64,000 nt of DNA. It comes from Desulfitibacter alkalitolerans DSM 16504 (GTDB lineage: Bacteria; Bacillota; DSM-16504; Desulfitibacterales; Desulfitibacteraceae). The translations under genes and the position numbers were made by a program. Under the pieces are notes generated by a model. The model did no database searches. It saw nothing but the letters and a program-made list of their open reading frames with translations, and was not told the DNA's origin. The stretch spans positions 125,637 to 189,636 of the forward strand of contig NZ_KK211105.1 of NCBI RefSeq assembly GCF_000620305.1. The letters run 5' to 3'. Every line of letters starts with the position of its first letter. The stretch's first letter is position 1. Of this stretch, positions 6,861-16,228 are shown in pieces.

Positions 6861-9455
6861 GTGCAGGTAATTATATCCCATTTAAATTTAGACTTTGATG
6901 GTCTCGCTTCCATGGTAGCTGCCGGGAAGCTATATCCCAAGGCAAAAAAGATACTGCCTGAAAGGTTGAGCCTTTCAGTACAGCAATTCCTTGCCCTATA
7001 TAAAGATAGTATGCAGCTATTCTCACCGCGGCAAATAGACTGGCATCGGGTTGAGGAGGTAATCATAGTAGATACTGGTGGCCTTGACAGGGTGGGCTAT
7101 TTTAAAGATTATCTCAAGGAAGCTAATTTAATTATCTATGACCATCATCAATCTTCCAGCGGGAGTAATGATAGAATAGTTTTTAAAAATATTGACAGTG
7201 TTGGCGCAACAGTAACCCTTTTAATTGAACAATTACAAAAAAACAATATAACTATATCTGCCTTTGAGGCTACAATCATGGCGCTTGGACTCTATACTGA
7301 TACAGGGTCCTTCTGTTATGCAAACACAAGCTCAAGGGATTTACATGCTGCAGCCTATTTGCTGGAAAAGGGAGCAAATCTGGGAATTGTCTCTAGATTT
7401 TCTGAAAGGCCCTTACTAGGGGAGCAACAGAACCTCTTTAACTCTTTAATGGTAAATAGTACAGAATTCAACCTGAAGGGATTAGACATACTAATTGCCT
7501 GGCATAGGCAAAAAAACTTTCAGGGGGGTCTATCTCTCTTGGCCAGTAAAATTTTAGAGGTAACAGGTGTACATGCCCTTTTCCTGGTTGTGGAAATGTC
7601 CAACAAGATTTTTGTAGTTGGCAGATCAAATACCGACATGATTGACATTCAGACAATAGTTGCCCAGTTTGGAGGTGGTGGACACTCAAAAGCCGCCTCT
7701 GCCTCTATCAAAAATGGAAACTATCTAGAAATACTGGAAACAATAAAAAGCCTTATAACAAAAACCCTTAAACCTTCCATATATGCTAAAGACATTATGA
7801 GCAGCCCTGTAAAAACAGTTTCGCCTGAGACAAGCATCGAGGAAGCTGCAAAGATTATGCTCAGATATGGTCATACTGGTCTGCCAGTAGTTAAGGATAG
7901 TGAGGTAATAGGGATAATATCCAGACGGGACGTGGATAAAGCAGCTCACCATGGGCTGGGGCATGCCCCTGTTAAGGGATTCATGAGTAAAAATGTAATT
8001 ACAATATCTAAGGATACCTCAATGGAAGAAATTCAAAACACCATGATTGACCAGGATGTGGGAAGGCTTCCGGTTATAGAGGATGGAAAACTTATAGGGA
8101 TTGTTTCCAGAACTGATGTATTAAACTATTTACATGGTGAAAATATTAAAGGCAATGAAATCAGCACAGTTTTGCCCGTACCCATTGAAAAGAATGTTCA
8201 AGATCTGCTGGAAGATAATATTCCTCCCAAGCTTTTAAAGATAATAAAGCACATTGCAGCTGCAGCTGATATTTATGATTATAAGGTTTATATGGTGGGA
8301 GGTATAGTGAGAGATCTGTTGCTGGGCTACCCCAGTGAAGATATAGATATAGTTGTAGATGGTGATGCAATTGAATTTGCAGAATTTCTTGCTAAAAAAT
8401 GGGGAGGCAGGGTCACAAGCCACAAAAAGTTTGGCACTGCCAAGTGGAAATTAGAAAATGGAGTGAACATAGACCTGGCTACTGCAAGAAGAGAATACTA
8501 TGACTATCCTGCAGCCCTTCCAACTGTGGAAAGGTCAAGTCTCAAAGAGGATTTATATAGAAGGGATTTTACCATCAATGCCATGGCCATTAAGCTTAGC
8601 AATTTAAATTATGGAGTCTTAATTGACCATTTTCATGGCTACAGGGATTTACAACAGGGGAAAATTCGTATACTCTATAACTTGAGTTTTGTAGAGGATC
8701 CAACTAGAATTCTCAGGGCTGTACGCTTTGAACAGAGGTTTGGCTTTGCCATGGATTCTCAAACCCTGGAGCTTGCACAAAACTCAGTAGAACTCATTGA
8801 ATCTGTGTCAAACCCCAGAATAGCCAATGAGCTAAAGATCCTTTTCAGAGAGACCAATGTGGTTAATTCCATAAGGAGATTAAACTATCTACGCATCTGG
8901 TACCACCTTTTTGGTTTTGATATTAATCAGGCCAAGCTTACCCAAGTAGCTACTCTGGACAAAATCTACAAGAAACTAGGGAAAAGTCTTGATGAGGGTA
9001 TTGCCTGGATTTGCTATTTGGGGGTAATCCTATATAATACAGATGAATGGATAGACAGATTAAATAGATATGCACTAAATAATTTTGACAGGAAGGTTAT
9101 CAAAGATATTGAATACTCTAGGAATATATGGATTAAGCTTAGTAACGGCCAAAAGATTACACCGGGTTTCTTACATAAAATTTTCAAAAAGACTTCCTTT
9201 AACGCCATACTTTTTATGGCTACTGTGGAGCCCACCTGTTATAATAATATGATGATAAACTATCTAAAGCAGCGTACAGGTCTTATCATCCCCATCCAGG
9301 GCTTGGATTTAAAGGATATGGGAATAAAACCAGGTCCTATTTATAAATTAATTCTTGCTAAACTAGAAGAAGCTTATTTAGATGGGAAATTTAGGGATAA
9401 AGATGGAGCAAAAAGGTGGGTGCGTGAATATCTTGCTTCAAATGGGAGGGAATAA
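6861..9455 (+). CDS. DHH phosphoesterase - CBS - tRNA nucleotidyltransferase fusion
   Basis: An 864-residue multidomain protein. Residues 1-300 are a DHH/DHHA1 phosphoesterase, with DFDG at 11-14, DHH at 94-96 and GGGGH at 271-275. Residues 308-430 are a pair of CBS domains, which usually bind adenine nucleotides. Residues 470-864 are a class II polynucleotide adenylyl/CCA transferase with GGIVRDLLLG (480-489), the catalytic DIDIVVDGD and EDPTRILRAVRFEQRFGF. Such fusions occur in Clostridia and deltaproteobacteria and are assigned to CCA- or A-addition on tRNA. Whether this one adds CC, A or CCA cannot be read from sequence alone. GTG start after TTAGGGGGG. Confidence 0.88.
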   Translation: MQVIISHLNLDFDGLASMVAAGKLYPKAKKILPERLSLSVQQFLALYKDSMQLFSPRQIDWHRVEEVIIVDTGGLDRVGYFKDYLKEANLIIYDHHQSSSGSNDRIVFKNIDSVGATVTLLIEQLQKNNITISAFEATIMALGLYTDTGSFCYANTSSRDLHAAAYLLEKGANLGIVSRFSERPLLGEQQNLFNSLMVNSTEFNLKGLDILIAWHRQKNFQGGLSLLASKILEVTGVHALFLVVEMSNKIFVVGRSNTDMIDIQTIVAQFGGGGHSKAASASIKNGNYLEILETIKSLITKTLKPSIYAKDIMSSPVKTVSPETSIEEAAKIMLRYGHTGLPVVKDSEVIGIISRRDVDKAAHHGLGHAPVKGFMSKNVITISKDTSMEEIQNTMIDQDVGRLPVIEDGKLIGIVSRTDVLNYLHGENIKGNEISTVLPVPIEKNVQDLLEDNIPPKLLKIIKHIAAAADIYDYKVYMVGGIVRDLLLGYPSEDIDIVVDGDAIEFAEFLAKKWGGRVTSHKKFGTAKWKLENGVNIDLATARREYYDYPAALPTVERSSLKEDLYRRDFTINAMAIKLSNLNYGVLIDHFHGYRDLQQGKIRILYNLSFVEDPTRILRAVRFEQRFGFAMDSQTLELAQNSVELIESVSNPRIANELKILFRETNVVNSIRRLNYLRIWYHLFGFDINQAKLTQVATLDKIYKKLGKSLDEGIAWICYLGVILYNTDEWIDRLNRYALNNFDRKVIKDIEYSRNIWIKLSNGQKITPGFLHKIFKKTSFNAILFMATVEPTCYNNMMINYLKQRTGLIIPIQGLDLKDMGIKPGPIYKLILAKLEEAYLDGKFRDKDGAKRWVREYLASNGRE

Positions 9456-9458
9456 GTT

Positions 9459-10094
9459 ATGTTTTTTGGTTCATTAGAAGGCTTTCTGCTGGGTATACCA
9501 GCAATTCTAATTGCAATTACCTTACATGAATATGCCCATGGAAAAATGGCTGCCGTATTAGGTGATCCTACTCCACAAGCCCAGGGCCGACTAACCTTTA
9601 ACCCTTTAAAGCACTTGGATGTTATGGGCTCCTTAATGTTAGTTCTAATTGGCTTTGGATGGGCAAAGCCTGTTCAGGTTAATCCCTTTCATTTTAAGAT
9701 TGATAGGGAAAAGGGGATGATGATTGTAGGACTTGCAGGACCTGCAATGAATTTGCTTATTGCAGTTTTTGCTGGGATAGGCTACAACCTTTTTGGTTCT
9801 ATAACAGTTCCTGGAACAGGAGTGACCTTTGGCCTGTTTTTTAGCTATTTAATATGGTTTAATGTTATGCTGGCAGTGTTTAACATGATACCCCTGCCTC
9901 CCCTTGATGGTTCCAAGGTGCTTATGGGAGTAATTCCTAAAAGAAAACTGACAATATTCTACACTTTAGAGGCTTACGGGCCTATTATCCTGCTAGTACT
10001 ATTATTATTTGGATTTATTGGCCCTGTTATAAGACCTATAATACTATTCATAATTGATTTTATTGTTCGGATCACTTCCTTTGGTATATTTTAA
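9459..10094 (+). CDS. Site-2 protease family membrane metalloprotease (M50)
   Basis: A 211-residue membrane protein with about five hydrophobic segments. HEYAH in the first segment is the zinc-binding HExxH motif, and MIPLPPLDGSKVL near residue 150 supplies the third ligand in the NPDG-like position. It resembles the small YwhC-type M50 members without a PDZ domain. The substrate is unknown. It follows the preceding gene by three bases and was probably co-transcribed with it. Confidence 0.88.
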   Translation: MFFGSLEGFLLGIPAILIAITLHEYAHGKMAAVLGDPTPQAQGRLTFNPLKHLDVMGSLMLVLIGFGWAKPVQVNPFHFKIDREKGMMIVGLAGPAMNLLIAVFAGIGYNLFGSITVPGTGVTFGLFFSYLIWFNVMLAVFNMIPLPPLDGSKVLMGVIPKRKLTIFYTLEAYGPIILLVLLLFGFIGPVIRPIILFIIDFIVRITSFGIF

Positions 10095-10154
10095 CGTGAC
10101 TATTTTACCTGGTCATCGCTTCCATTCTAATTACAGTAAAAGGAGAAGATGCAT

Positions 10155-11141
10155 ATGTTTAAGGGAAGAATTTTAAGCGGTATGAGACCGACTGGCAGTC
10201 TGCACATAGGTCATTTAAGTGTATTGGAAAACTGGGCAAAACTCCAGGAGGAATATGAATGCTTTTTTACAATAGTTGATTGGCATGCCCTTACTACAAG
10301 CTTTAATGAAACAGAGAGTATACAAGAAAATATTCATGAGATGGCTCTTGATTGGTTAAGCGTTGGAATAGACCCAGAAAAAAGCTGCATCTTTGTACAA
10401 AGCCATGTTAAACAGCATGCAGAGCTGCATTTGCTTTTTTCCATGATAACTCCCCTATCATGGTTAGAAAGATGTCCCACATACAAAGACCAGGTACAGC
10501 AGCTGAGCAAAGAAGGCAAGGACATTGCCACCTATGGCTTTTTGGGCTATCCCTTGCTGCAGGCTGCAGATATTCTAGTTTACAAGGCAGATACTGTTCC
10601 AGTGGGTGAGGATCAGCTCCCCCATTTGGAATTTTGTCGTGAGATAGCAAGGCGTTTTAATTATTTATACAAAAGGGAGATTTTTCCCGAGCCCAGGGCA
10701 GTTCTGGCAAAGGTTTCACTTCTTCCTGGACTGGACAAGCGCAAAATGAGCAAGAGCTACAACAACTATATAGCAATTAATGAAGCCAAGGATGCATTAC
10801 AACAAAAGGTTAGGCAGATGGTTACAGATCCCAGCAGAATCCACAAAACTGATCCTGGCAACCCAGACATTTGCGTTGTTTCTACTTATCATGGAATATA
10901 CACCCCAGACGAAGTGACAGACATTCAAGAGAGCTGCAAACAGGGAACCATTGGGTGTGTTGCTTGCAAGAAAAAGCTGGCTCAGCAAATGGAGGTTGCA
11001 CTAGCCCCCTACAGGGACAAAAGGGACTATTATGCACAAAGACCTGGATTAATCAAGGAGATCCTGCAAAATGGCAAGGAAAAAGCTGAAGCAAGGGCTG
11101 AAGCTACATTACATGAGGTTAGAAAAGCTATGCATTTGTAA
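10155..11141 (+). CDS. trpS: Tryptophanyl-tRNA synthetase
   Basis: About 328 residues of a class I aminoacyl-tRNA synthetase that charges tRNA-Trp. The HIGH signature is in GSLHIGHL and the KMSKS signature in DKRKMSKSYNN. ATG codons lie at 10149 and 10155; AGGAG at 10141-10145 is only three bases from the first but nine from the second, so the second is preferred. The length is normal for the enzyme. Confidence 0.95.
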   Translation: MFKGRILSGMRPTGSLHIGHLSVLENWAKLQEEYECFFTIVDWHALTTSFNETESIQENIHEMALDWLSVGIDPEKSCIFVQSHVKQHAELHLLFSMITPLSWLERCPTYKDQVQQLSKEGKDIATYGFLGYPLLQAADILVYKADTVPVGEDQLPHLEFCREIARRFNYLYKREIFPEPRAVLAKVSLLPGLDKRKMSKSYNNYIAINEAKDALQQKVRQMVTDPSRIHKTDPGNPDICVVSTYHGIYTPDEVTDIQESCKQGTIGCVACKKKLAQQMEVALAPYRDKRDYYAQRPGLIKEILQNGKEKAEARAEATLHEVRKAMHL

Positions 11142-11184
11142 TAACAGGCCCTACCTAATCTCCATAAGCTTAAGGGTGATATAA

Positions 11185-11907
11185 ATGGACTATAAGGTAA
11201 ATCTAGAGTGCTTTCAAGGGCCGTTAGACCTGCTGCTCCATCTCATTGAAAAACAGGAATTAAACATTTATGACATACCAATATCAGTAATTACAGATCA
11301 GTATCTGTCCTATATAGAGAATCTGGATGAGCTTAATCTTGACTTTGCCTGCGACTTTCTGGTAATGGCAGCTACCCTGCTGTCTATTAAAGCTAAAATG
11401 CTTCTGCCCAAGCCTAAAAGGGAAGTAATCCATGAGGAAATGGAAGAAGATGATCCAAGGAATACCCTTGTCCAACATCTGCTTTCATACAAAAAAATCA
11501 AGGAGGCAGCCCAGATTCTCAAGGATATTGAGAGACAGCAGAGATTAAAAATTGCCAGGCCCATTGACAAAGAACATTTTATTAGTGTGCTTTTCCCGGA
11601 TATGCCTGTGATTGGTTTAGGTATGGATGAGCTTTTAGGAGCATTGGAAAACCTCCTTAAAAAGTCAGAGCCTGAAAAGGCTCACATTATTCAAAAAAAA
11701 CAGTACTTTATTAAAAACCAGATGAATGCTATATTAGCAGCCATTAAAAGCAGGAAACGATTGCTTTTTAGAGAATTGTTCGTTTCTCGACCTAGTGTTT
11801 TAGAAATAATCGTTACATTTTTGGCTTTACTTGAGCTTTCAAAGCTGCAAAAGGTCAGGGTTGTGCAGGAGGATGTTTTTGGGCAAATTACAATCCTGAA
11901 AAATTAG
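11185..11907 (+). CDS. scpA: Segregation and condensation protein A
   Basis: A 240-residue kleisin that, with ScpB, joins the SMC dimer in the bacterial condensin. The N-terminal FQGPLDLLLHLIEKQ motif that binds the SMC neck is intact, as is the C-terminal winged-helix part (VSRPSVLEIIVTFLALLELSKL). It is followed directly by scpB, as in most Firmicutes. Confidence 0.95.
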   Translation: MDYKVNLECFQGPLDLLLHLIEKQELNIYDIPISVITDQYLSYIENLDELNLDFACDFLVMAATLLSIKAKMLLPKPKREVIHEEMEEDDPRNTLVQHLLSYKKIKEAAQILKDIERQQRLKIARPIDKEHFISVLFPDMPVIGLGMDELLGALENLLKKSEPEKAHIIQKKQYFIKNQMNAILAAIKSRKRLLFRELFVSRPSVLEIIVTFLALLELSKLQKVRVVQEDVFGQITILKN

Positions 11908-11927
11908 AAAACAAGGGAATGTTTTAA

Positions 11928-12464
11928 ATGGTCCTTTTCTTTAAAAATGAAAGCAAGGGTATTCTAGAATCACTGCTATTTGTTGCAGCAGAACCTCTTA
12001 CAATAGGCAGGTTGGCCCAGATAACTGAGATGGATGAGGATGCTGTAGAAGAGCTTTTAAAAGAAATTCAAGAGGAATACACAGCTCCCCATAAAGGTTT
12101 ATTGATTGAAGAGGTTGGAGGGGGATACAGGATTATAACGCGGCCTGAATATGTAGCCTATGTGGAAAAGCTCTATAAACCACAGATTAACCCCTTGTCC
12201 CAGGCCGCCCTTGAAACCCTGGCGATTATTGCCTATAAACATCCAGTAACCAAGGCAGAAATTGAGACTATCAGGGGAGTAAAAGCAGATAGTGTGGTGG
12301 CAACCCTGCTTGAAAGGGGCTTAATAGAAGAGGTTGGCAGAAAAGATGGGCCAGGCAGACCTATCTTATACGGAGTTACAAAAAAATTCCTCTACTATTT
12401 GGGTCTTAATGACTTAAAGCAGTTGCCTCAGATAGACGGTCTTTGGGAAGTTCAAAAAACTTAA
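11928..12464 (+). CDS. scpB: Segregation and condensation protein B
   Basis: A 178-residue protein with the tandem winged helices of ScpB: ESLLFVAAEPLTIGRLAQ at the start and LETLAIIAYKHPVTKAEIE, then GRPILYGVTKKFLYYLGL. ScpB dimers bind ScpA in the SMC complex. The ATG at 11928 has AAGGGA about 8 bases upstream. Confidence 0.95.
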   Translation: MVLFFKNESKGILESLLFVAAEPLTIGRLAQITEMDEDAVEELLKEIQEEYTAPHKGLLIEEVGGGYRIITRPEYVAYVEKLYKPQINPLSQAALETLAIIAYKHPVTKAEIETIRGVKADSVVATLLERGLIEEVGRKDGPGRPILYGVTKKFLYYLGLNDLKQLPQIDGLWEVQKT

Positions 12465-12530
12465 ATATTGACGCATATAATTTTCAGTGGTGGGAAAAAG
12501 TAGAAATGCAGCCTTTTCGAGGTGGTACTC

Positions 12531-13214
12531 ATGACTTGGATATTAATAGAAGTTTTTTTATTAATATTTGTTTTCTCCGCCATTATTTTTATTTTACCCA
12601 TCAAGCTTGGGGTTAATTTTATAAAGGATGGGGAAAATGAAGACTTTTATATAAAGATCTGCATCATCCCTGGAATATTTAGTTTTCAAGTGGAAATGCC
12701 CTTGTTTAAAATCCATCTTAATGGATTTTTCCCTGCTATTCTGTTTCAGGCTGAAACAGAGGGTACAAGTGGTCAGCCAATTCATAAGGCCAGGGTCTAT
12801 GTTGAAAAACCATGGTTTAACCTGAAAAGGCTAATAGAGATATCTCCCTTTTACAAGGCCGGCATTCTCCTTAGACTTTTTAAACGTATATTTAAAGTAA
12901 ACAAAAAGTTTTTTAAAGAAATAGTCTGCCAGAGACTTATTTGGAAGACTAGCTTTGGATTTGGAGACCCTGCCTTAACTGCCATGTCAGCAGGAGGCAT
13001 CTGGGCGGCTAAAAGCATTTTTTATATAAATTTACAGAATAATGTCCAGGTGAATTTTCATAAGCCTGTTTATGAGGTTAATCCAATTTTTAATAGAAGG
13101 GAATTCCAGGTTGTTTTTGACTGTATATTTACCTTTCGATTTGGCCATATTATTACGGCAGGATGTAAAATCTTGATTATTTCTGTAAAATCATTTTTTG
13201 CCCAAAGGGGGTAA
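12531..13214 (+). CDS. DUF2953 family membrane-anchored protein
   Basis: About 227 residues with one N-terminal membrane segment and a mostly beta-like body. A late SFGFGDPALTAMSAGGIWAAKS segment is the recognisable DUF2953 signature. Its function is not known. In Clostridia it usually lies directly before the ytfJ/gerW-like gene, as here, which suggests a spore-envelope role. An in-frame GTG at 12522 overlaps the GAGGTGG ribosome site, so ATG 12531 is the better start. Confidence 0.7.
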   Translation: MTWILIEVFLLIFVFSAIIFILPIKLGVNFIKDGENEDFYIKICIIPGIFSFQVEMPLFKIHLNGFFPAILFQAETEGTSGQPIHKARVYVEKPWFNLKRLIEISPFYKAGILLRLFKRIFKVNKKFFKEIVCQRLIWKTSFGFGDPALTAMSAGGIWAAKSIFYINLQNNVQVNFHKPVYEVNPIFNRREFQVVFDCIFTFRFGHIITAGCKILIISVKSFFAQRG

Positions 13215-13219
13215 ATCAC

Positions 13220-13651
13220 TTGTCGGAACATCCTATTGAAGCTTTAATGAAAACAGCAATGGAAAGTATCAAGGAAATGGTGGATGTAAATACTGTAGTT
13301 GGGGACCCAGTGGAAACTCCTGATGGGACCATAATTATACCTATTTCAAAATTAACATGTGGGTTTGCTGCTGGCGGTGGAGAATATGCCAGCGGAGGGG
13401 ATGATGAGAAGAAGGGTAGTGAAAATGTCCCCTTTGGCGGTGGAAGTGGTGGTGGAATTTCTCTGGCACCTATGGGTTTCCTGGTGGTTGGAGGAGGACA
13501 TGTAAGACTTTTGCCTGTGGATGGCAATAATGCTGTCATTGATAGGGTAATTGATATGGCTCCGCAAATTGCCAGTCAGCTGCAAGCCTTTTTCAAAAAA
13601 TCCAATAAAGAAGAAATTAAAGAAGAAACGCTTTACCAAGGAGGGGTATAA
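13220..13651 (+). CDS. GerW/YtfJ family sporulation protein
   Basis: A 143-residue protein starting at TTG after AAAGGGGG. It has the family's MESIKEMVDVNTVVGDPVET opening, a GTIIIPISKLTCGFAAGGGE strand and a glycine-rich stretch, then PMGFLVVGGGHVRLLPVD. In Bacillus this protein is made in the forespore and is needed for normal germination. A short GC stem and T-run overlap its stop codon and may end the scpAB-gerW transcript. Confidence 0.9.
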   Translation: MSEHPIEALMKTAMESIKEMVDVNTVVGDPVETPDGTIIIPISKLTCGFAAGGGEYASGGDDEKKGSENVPFGGGSGGGISLAPMGFLVVGGGHVRLLPVDGNNAVIDRVIDMAPQIASQLQAFFKKSNKEEIKEETLYQGGV

Positions 13652-13789
13652 AACCCTTCTTTTTTAATTAAAAAATACATTTTTACAAAGGTAGATAATA
13701 CTGCATTTACATTAACCATGCTCTAAGTTCTAAATTTGGACATAGTTTCATAGATTTATTTTAGAAAGCTGTCCAAGGGGAGTGAGCTA

Positions 13790-14383
13790 ATGGTTAATTT
13801 AATTTGGCTTTTTTTACTTTTATCGGGCATTGTGGTGGCAGCCATAAATGGAAACATAGAGATAGTGACAAAGGCTGCCCTGGAATCTGCACAAACCTCT
13901 GTAACCATAGCACTGGAGCTCATAGGTATAATGGCACTTTGGCTGGGTGTTTTAAGAATTGCCCAGGATGCCGGGTTGGTAAATGCAATGGCCAGGCTTG
14001 TCAGGCCTTTAACGGTCTTTTTGTTTCCCTCAGTGCCCAAAGATCACCCTGCAATTGGTGCCATTGTCATGAATCTAAGTGCTAATATTATGGGCCTTGG
14101 AAATGCAGCAACACCCTTTGGCTTAAAAGCCATGCAGGAGCTGCAAAAATTAAATAAAAATCCCCAAGAAGCTACCGAGGCAATGTGTACCTTTTTAGCC
14201 CTCAATACCGGCTGTATCACCTTAATACCTGCAACCATTATAGGCATTAGAGTTGTGGCAGGGTCTGCTAACCCTGCTGAAATTGTTGGTACAACTATCT
14301 TTGCTACAGCGTGTGCAATGATAGTTGCTATAATTGCAGACAGGATTTTACGTCATAGATACAGAAAAAAATACGGAGGCTAA
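13790..14383 (+). CDS. spmA: Spore maturation protein A
   Basis: A 197-residue integral membrane protein with nucleoside-recognition (Gate) repeats: LIGIMALWLGVLRIAQDAGLV and GNAATPFGLKAMQELQKLN are the characteristic stretches. With SpmB it is needed for spore core dehydration in Bacillus and Clostridium. spmB starts four bases after its stop. Confidence 0.93.
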   Translation: MVNLIWLFLLLSGIVVAAINGNIEIVTKAALESAQTSVTIALELIGIMALWLGVLRIAQDAGLVNAMARLVRPLTVFLFPSVPKDHPAIGAIVMNLSANIMGLGNAATPFGLKAMQELQKLNKNPQEATEAMCTFLALNTGCITLIPATIIGIRVVAGSANPAEIVGTTIFATACAMIVAIIADRILRHRYRKKYGG

Positions 14384-14386
14384 AAG

Positions 14387-14923
14387 ATGTTTACAGATAT
14401 TATTAACATTATTTCTAAATGGGCTATTCCCTGTTTATTGTTTTTCATACCATTAATAGGCTATTTGAGGGGTGTAAGGGTTTATGAATCCTTTGTATCG
14501 GGGGCTAGTGAAGGCTTTTCTACAGCTGTTAAGATAATTCCCTTTCTAGTAGGGATGCTGGTAGCCCTGGGGGTTTTTAGAGCCTCTGGAGCCATGGATA
14601 TGTTCGCCGCTGCACTAAACCCTATCCTGACCCTCTTACATGTCCCTGCAGAAATAATTCCCCTGGCTATTATGAGACCTCTATCTGGTGGAGGGGCCCT
14701 TGGGATAGCTGCTGAGCTAATAGGAGCCTATGGGCCTGATTCTTTCATAGGAAGACTTGCATCCACCATGCAGGGAAGCACAGACACTACCTTTTATGTA
14801 TTAACTGTATATTTTGGGTCGATTGGAGTTATACGCTATAGATACGCCCTGACCCTGGGATTATTAGCTGATGTAACTGGCCTTATAGCCTGTATATATA
14901 TTGTAAATCTAGTTTTTGGATAA
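14387..14923 (+). CDS. spmB: Spore maturation protein B
   Basis: A 178-residue membrane protein with the second Gate domain: GASEGFSTAVKIIPFLVGML, then RPLSGGGALGIAAEL and GSTDTTFYVLTVYFGSIG. It pairs with SpmA. The two-gene unit ends at a strong terminator and is separate from the rluB transcript. Confidence 0.93.
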   Translation: MFTDIINIISKWAIPCLLFFIPLIGYLRGVRVYESFVSGASEGFSTAVKIIPFLVGMLVALGVFRASGAMDMFAAALNPILTLLHVPAEIIPLAIMRPLSGGGALGIAAELIGAYGPDSFIGRLASTMQGSTDTTFYVLTVYFGSIGVIRYRYALTLGLLADVTGLIACIYIVNLVFG

Positions 14924-14930
14924 AACTAAG

Positions 14931-14966
14931 AAAGCATGGATATTAAAAATGTCCATGCTTTTTAAT
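14931..14966 (+). terminator. Terminator after spmB
   Basis: AAAGCATGGA pairs with TCCATGCTTT (14931-14940 with 14952-14961), followed by T-rich sequence. Confidence 0.85.
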
Positions 14967-15055
14967 AATTTGCTATTTATATATAGATATTTCTAATGAT
15001 TTATCTTAAAATGAGAAATATTAAAGTCATCAGGCATTGATAAAGAGGTGTTAGT

Positions 15056-15772
15056 ATGGAAAGACTCCAAAAATTCCTTGCAGCAGCCGGAATTGCTTCT
15101 AGAAGGAAAAGCGAAGAACTTATACAGCAGGGAAGAGTTAAAGTAAATGGCCAGGTTGTAACAACTTTAGGTGCTAAAATTGATCCAAGCAGGGATAGAA
15201 TACATATAGACGGAAAGCCATTAGATACCAAGGAGGAGCCCGTATATATCCTTTTAAATAAACCAAAGGGCTACATTAGCACTGTTAGGGATACCCATGG
15301 CAGGAAGACCGTAATGGACCTGATTCCAAAGCACATGGGCAGATTATATCCAGTAGGCAGATTAGACTCTCAAACAACAGGTCTCCTGCTCCTTACAAAT
15401 GATGGAGAGCTTACCTACAAGCTTACCCATCCAAAACATGAATTCTCTAAAACCTATCGCACCTTAGTAAAGGGAAAAATTACTCACGAAGCAATTAATC
15501 AACTAGAGCAGGGTATTCCTCTTGAGGACGGTCTAACAGCACCTGCAATAGTCAATGTTCTAGAAATAAAGGATGGTAAAAGTCTTGTTGAAATAACCAT
15601 CCATGAAGGCAAGAATAGACAAGTAAGAAGAATGTTCCAGGCAGTTGGTTTTCCAGTACAAAACCTAAAAAGAATATCCTTTGGCTTTTTGAATTTAAAG
15701 GGAGTGTCCCCTGGTAAATTTCGAATGCTAACTTCCTATGAGATAAATAATCTAAAAAGATCGGTTTTATAG
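15056..15772 (+). CDS. rluB: 23S rRNA pseudouridine synthase, RluB/RsuA type
   Basis: A 238-residue protein with an N-terminal S4 RNA-binding domain (MERLQKFLAAAGIASRRKSEELI) and the RsuA/RluB catalytic core, whose Asp is in PVGRLDSQTTGLLLLTNDG. It converts a uridine of large-subunit rRNA to pseudouridine. RsuA (16S) is the alternative; in Firmicutes a gene downstream of spmAB or scpB is normally RluB. Confidence 0.9.
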   Translation: MERLQKFLAAAGIASRRKSEELIQQGRVKVNGQVVTTLGAKIDPSRDRIHIDGKPLDTKEEPVYILLNKPKGYISTVRDTHGRKTVMDLIPKHMGRLYPVGRLDSQTTGLLLLTNDGELTYKLTHPKHEFSKTYRTLVKGKITHEAINQLEQGIPLEDGLTAPAIVNVLEIKDGKSLVEITIHEGKNRQVRRMFQAVGFPVQNLKRISFGFLNLKGVSPGKFRMLTSYEINNLKRSVL

Positions 15773-15848
15773 GGTTTCTTTTTAAAGGTTTTGGTAATAC
15801 TACACTATGAGGTAGAGATTTCTAAGTGTGTATAGGAGTGACTTACCA

Positions 15849-16082
15849 ATGCCTAGATGTTTAAATTGTGGTAACACTAATAGATTTGTAAGCAGTCAAA
15901 TAGTTTCTTCCAGGAGGCACCATGAGCCCCATGGACTAGCTGGCCAATTTTCCGATGATGGAGGTATAGTTCATTTGGAAAACAATAATGCACCACTGGA
16001 ATCTTATAATGAAGCGTGGCAAACTCCTGAGAAATATTTTGACACATGCCATAATTGTGGGAGCCAGAACCTTTTATGGTAG
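15849..16082 (+). CDS. Small zinc-ribbon-like protein
   Basis: A 77-residue protein beginning MPRCLNCGN and ending CHNCGSQNLLW. The two CxxC pairs, one at each end, are typical of a zinc ribbon with a long insert. I do not recognise its function. An in-frame GTG at 15828 overlaps the AGGAG site at 15834-15838, so the ATG at 15849 with a 10-base spacer is the start. Confidence 0.6.
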   Translation: MPRCLNCGNTNRFVSSQIVSSRRHHEPHGLAGQFSDDGGIVHLENNNAPLESYNEAWQTPEKYFDTCHNCGSQNLLW

Positions 16083-16113
16083 GACTTTTATATTAAAAGC
16101 TTATAGGTCTTTT

Positions 16114-16142
16114 ATCCTCAGTTTATAATTAAACTGGGGATA
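16114..16142. other. Inverted repeat in the gap before the ilvC-region genes
   Basis: ATCCTCAGTTTA and TAAACTGGGGAT make a 12-base stem with a single G-T wobble and a 4-base loop. There is no T-run, so terminator function is doubtful. Confidence 0.4.
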
Positions 16143-16228
16143 TTTATATTGTGGCCATTATTTAAGGAGGAAAATATTTCTTTATATAGAAATAAGATTG
16201 AAGATAGAATGGGAGAAAGGTGGATACA

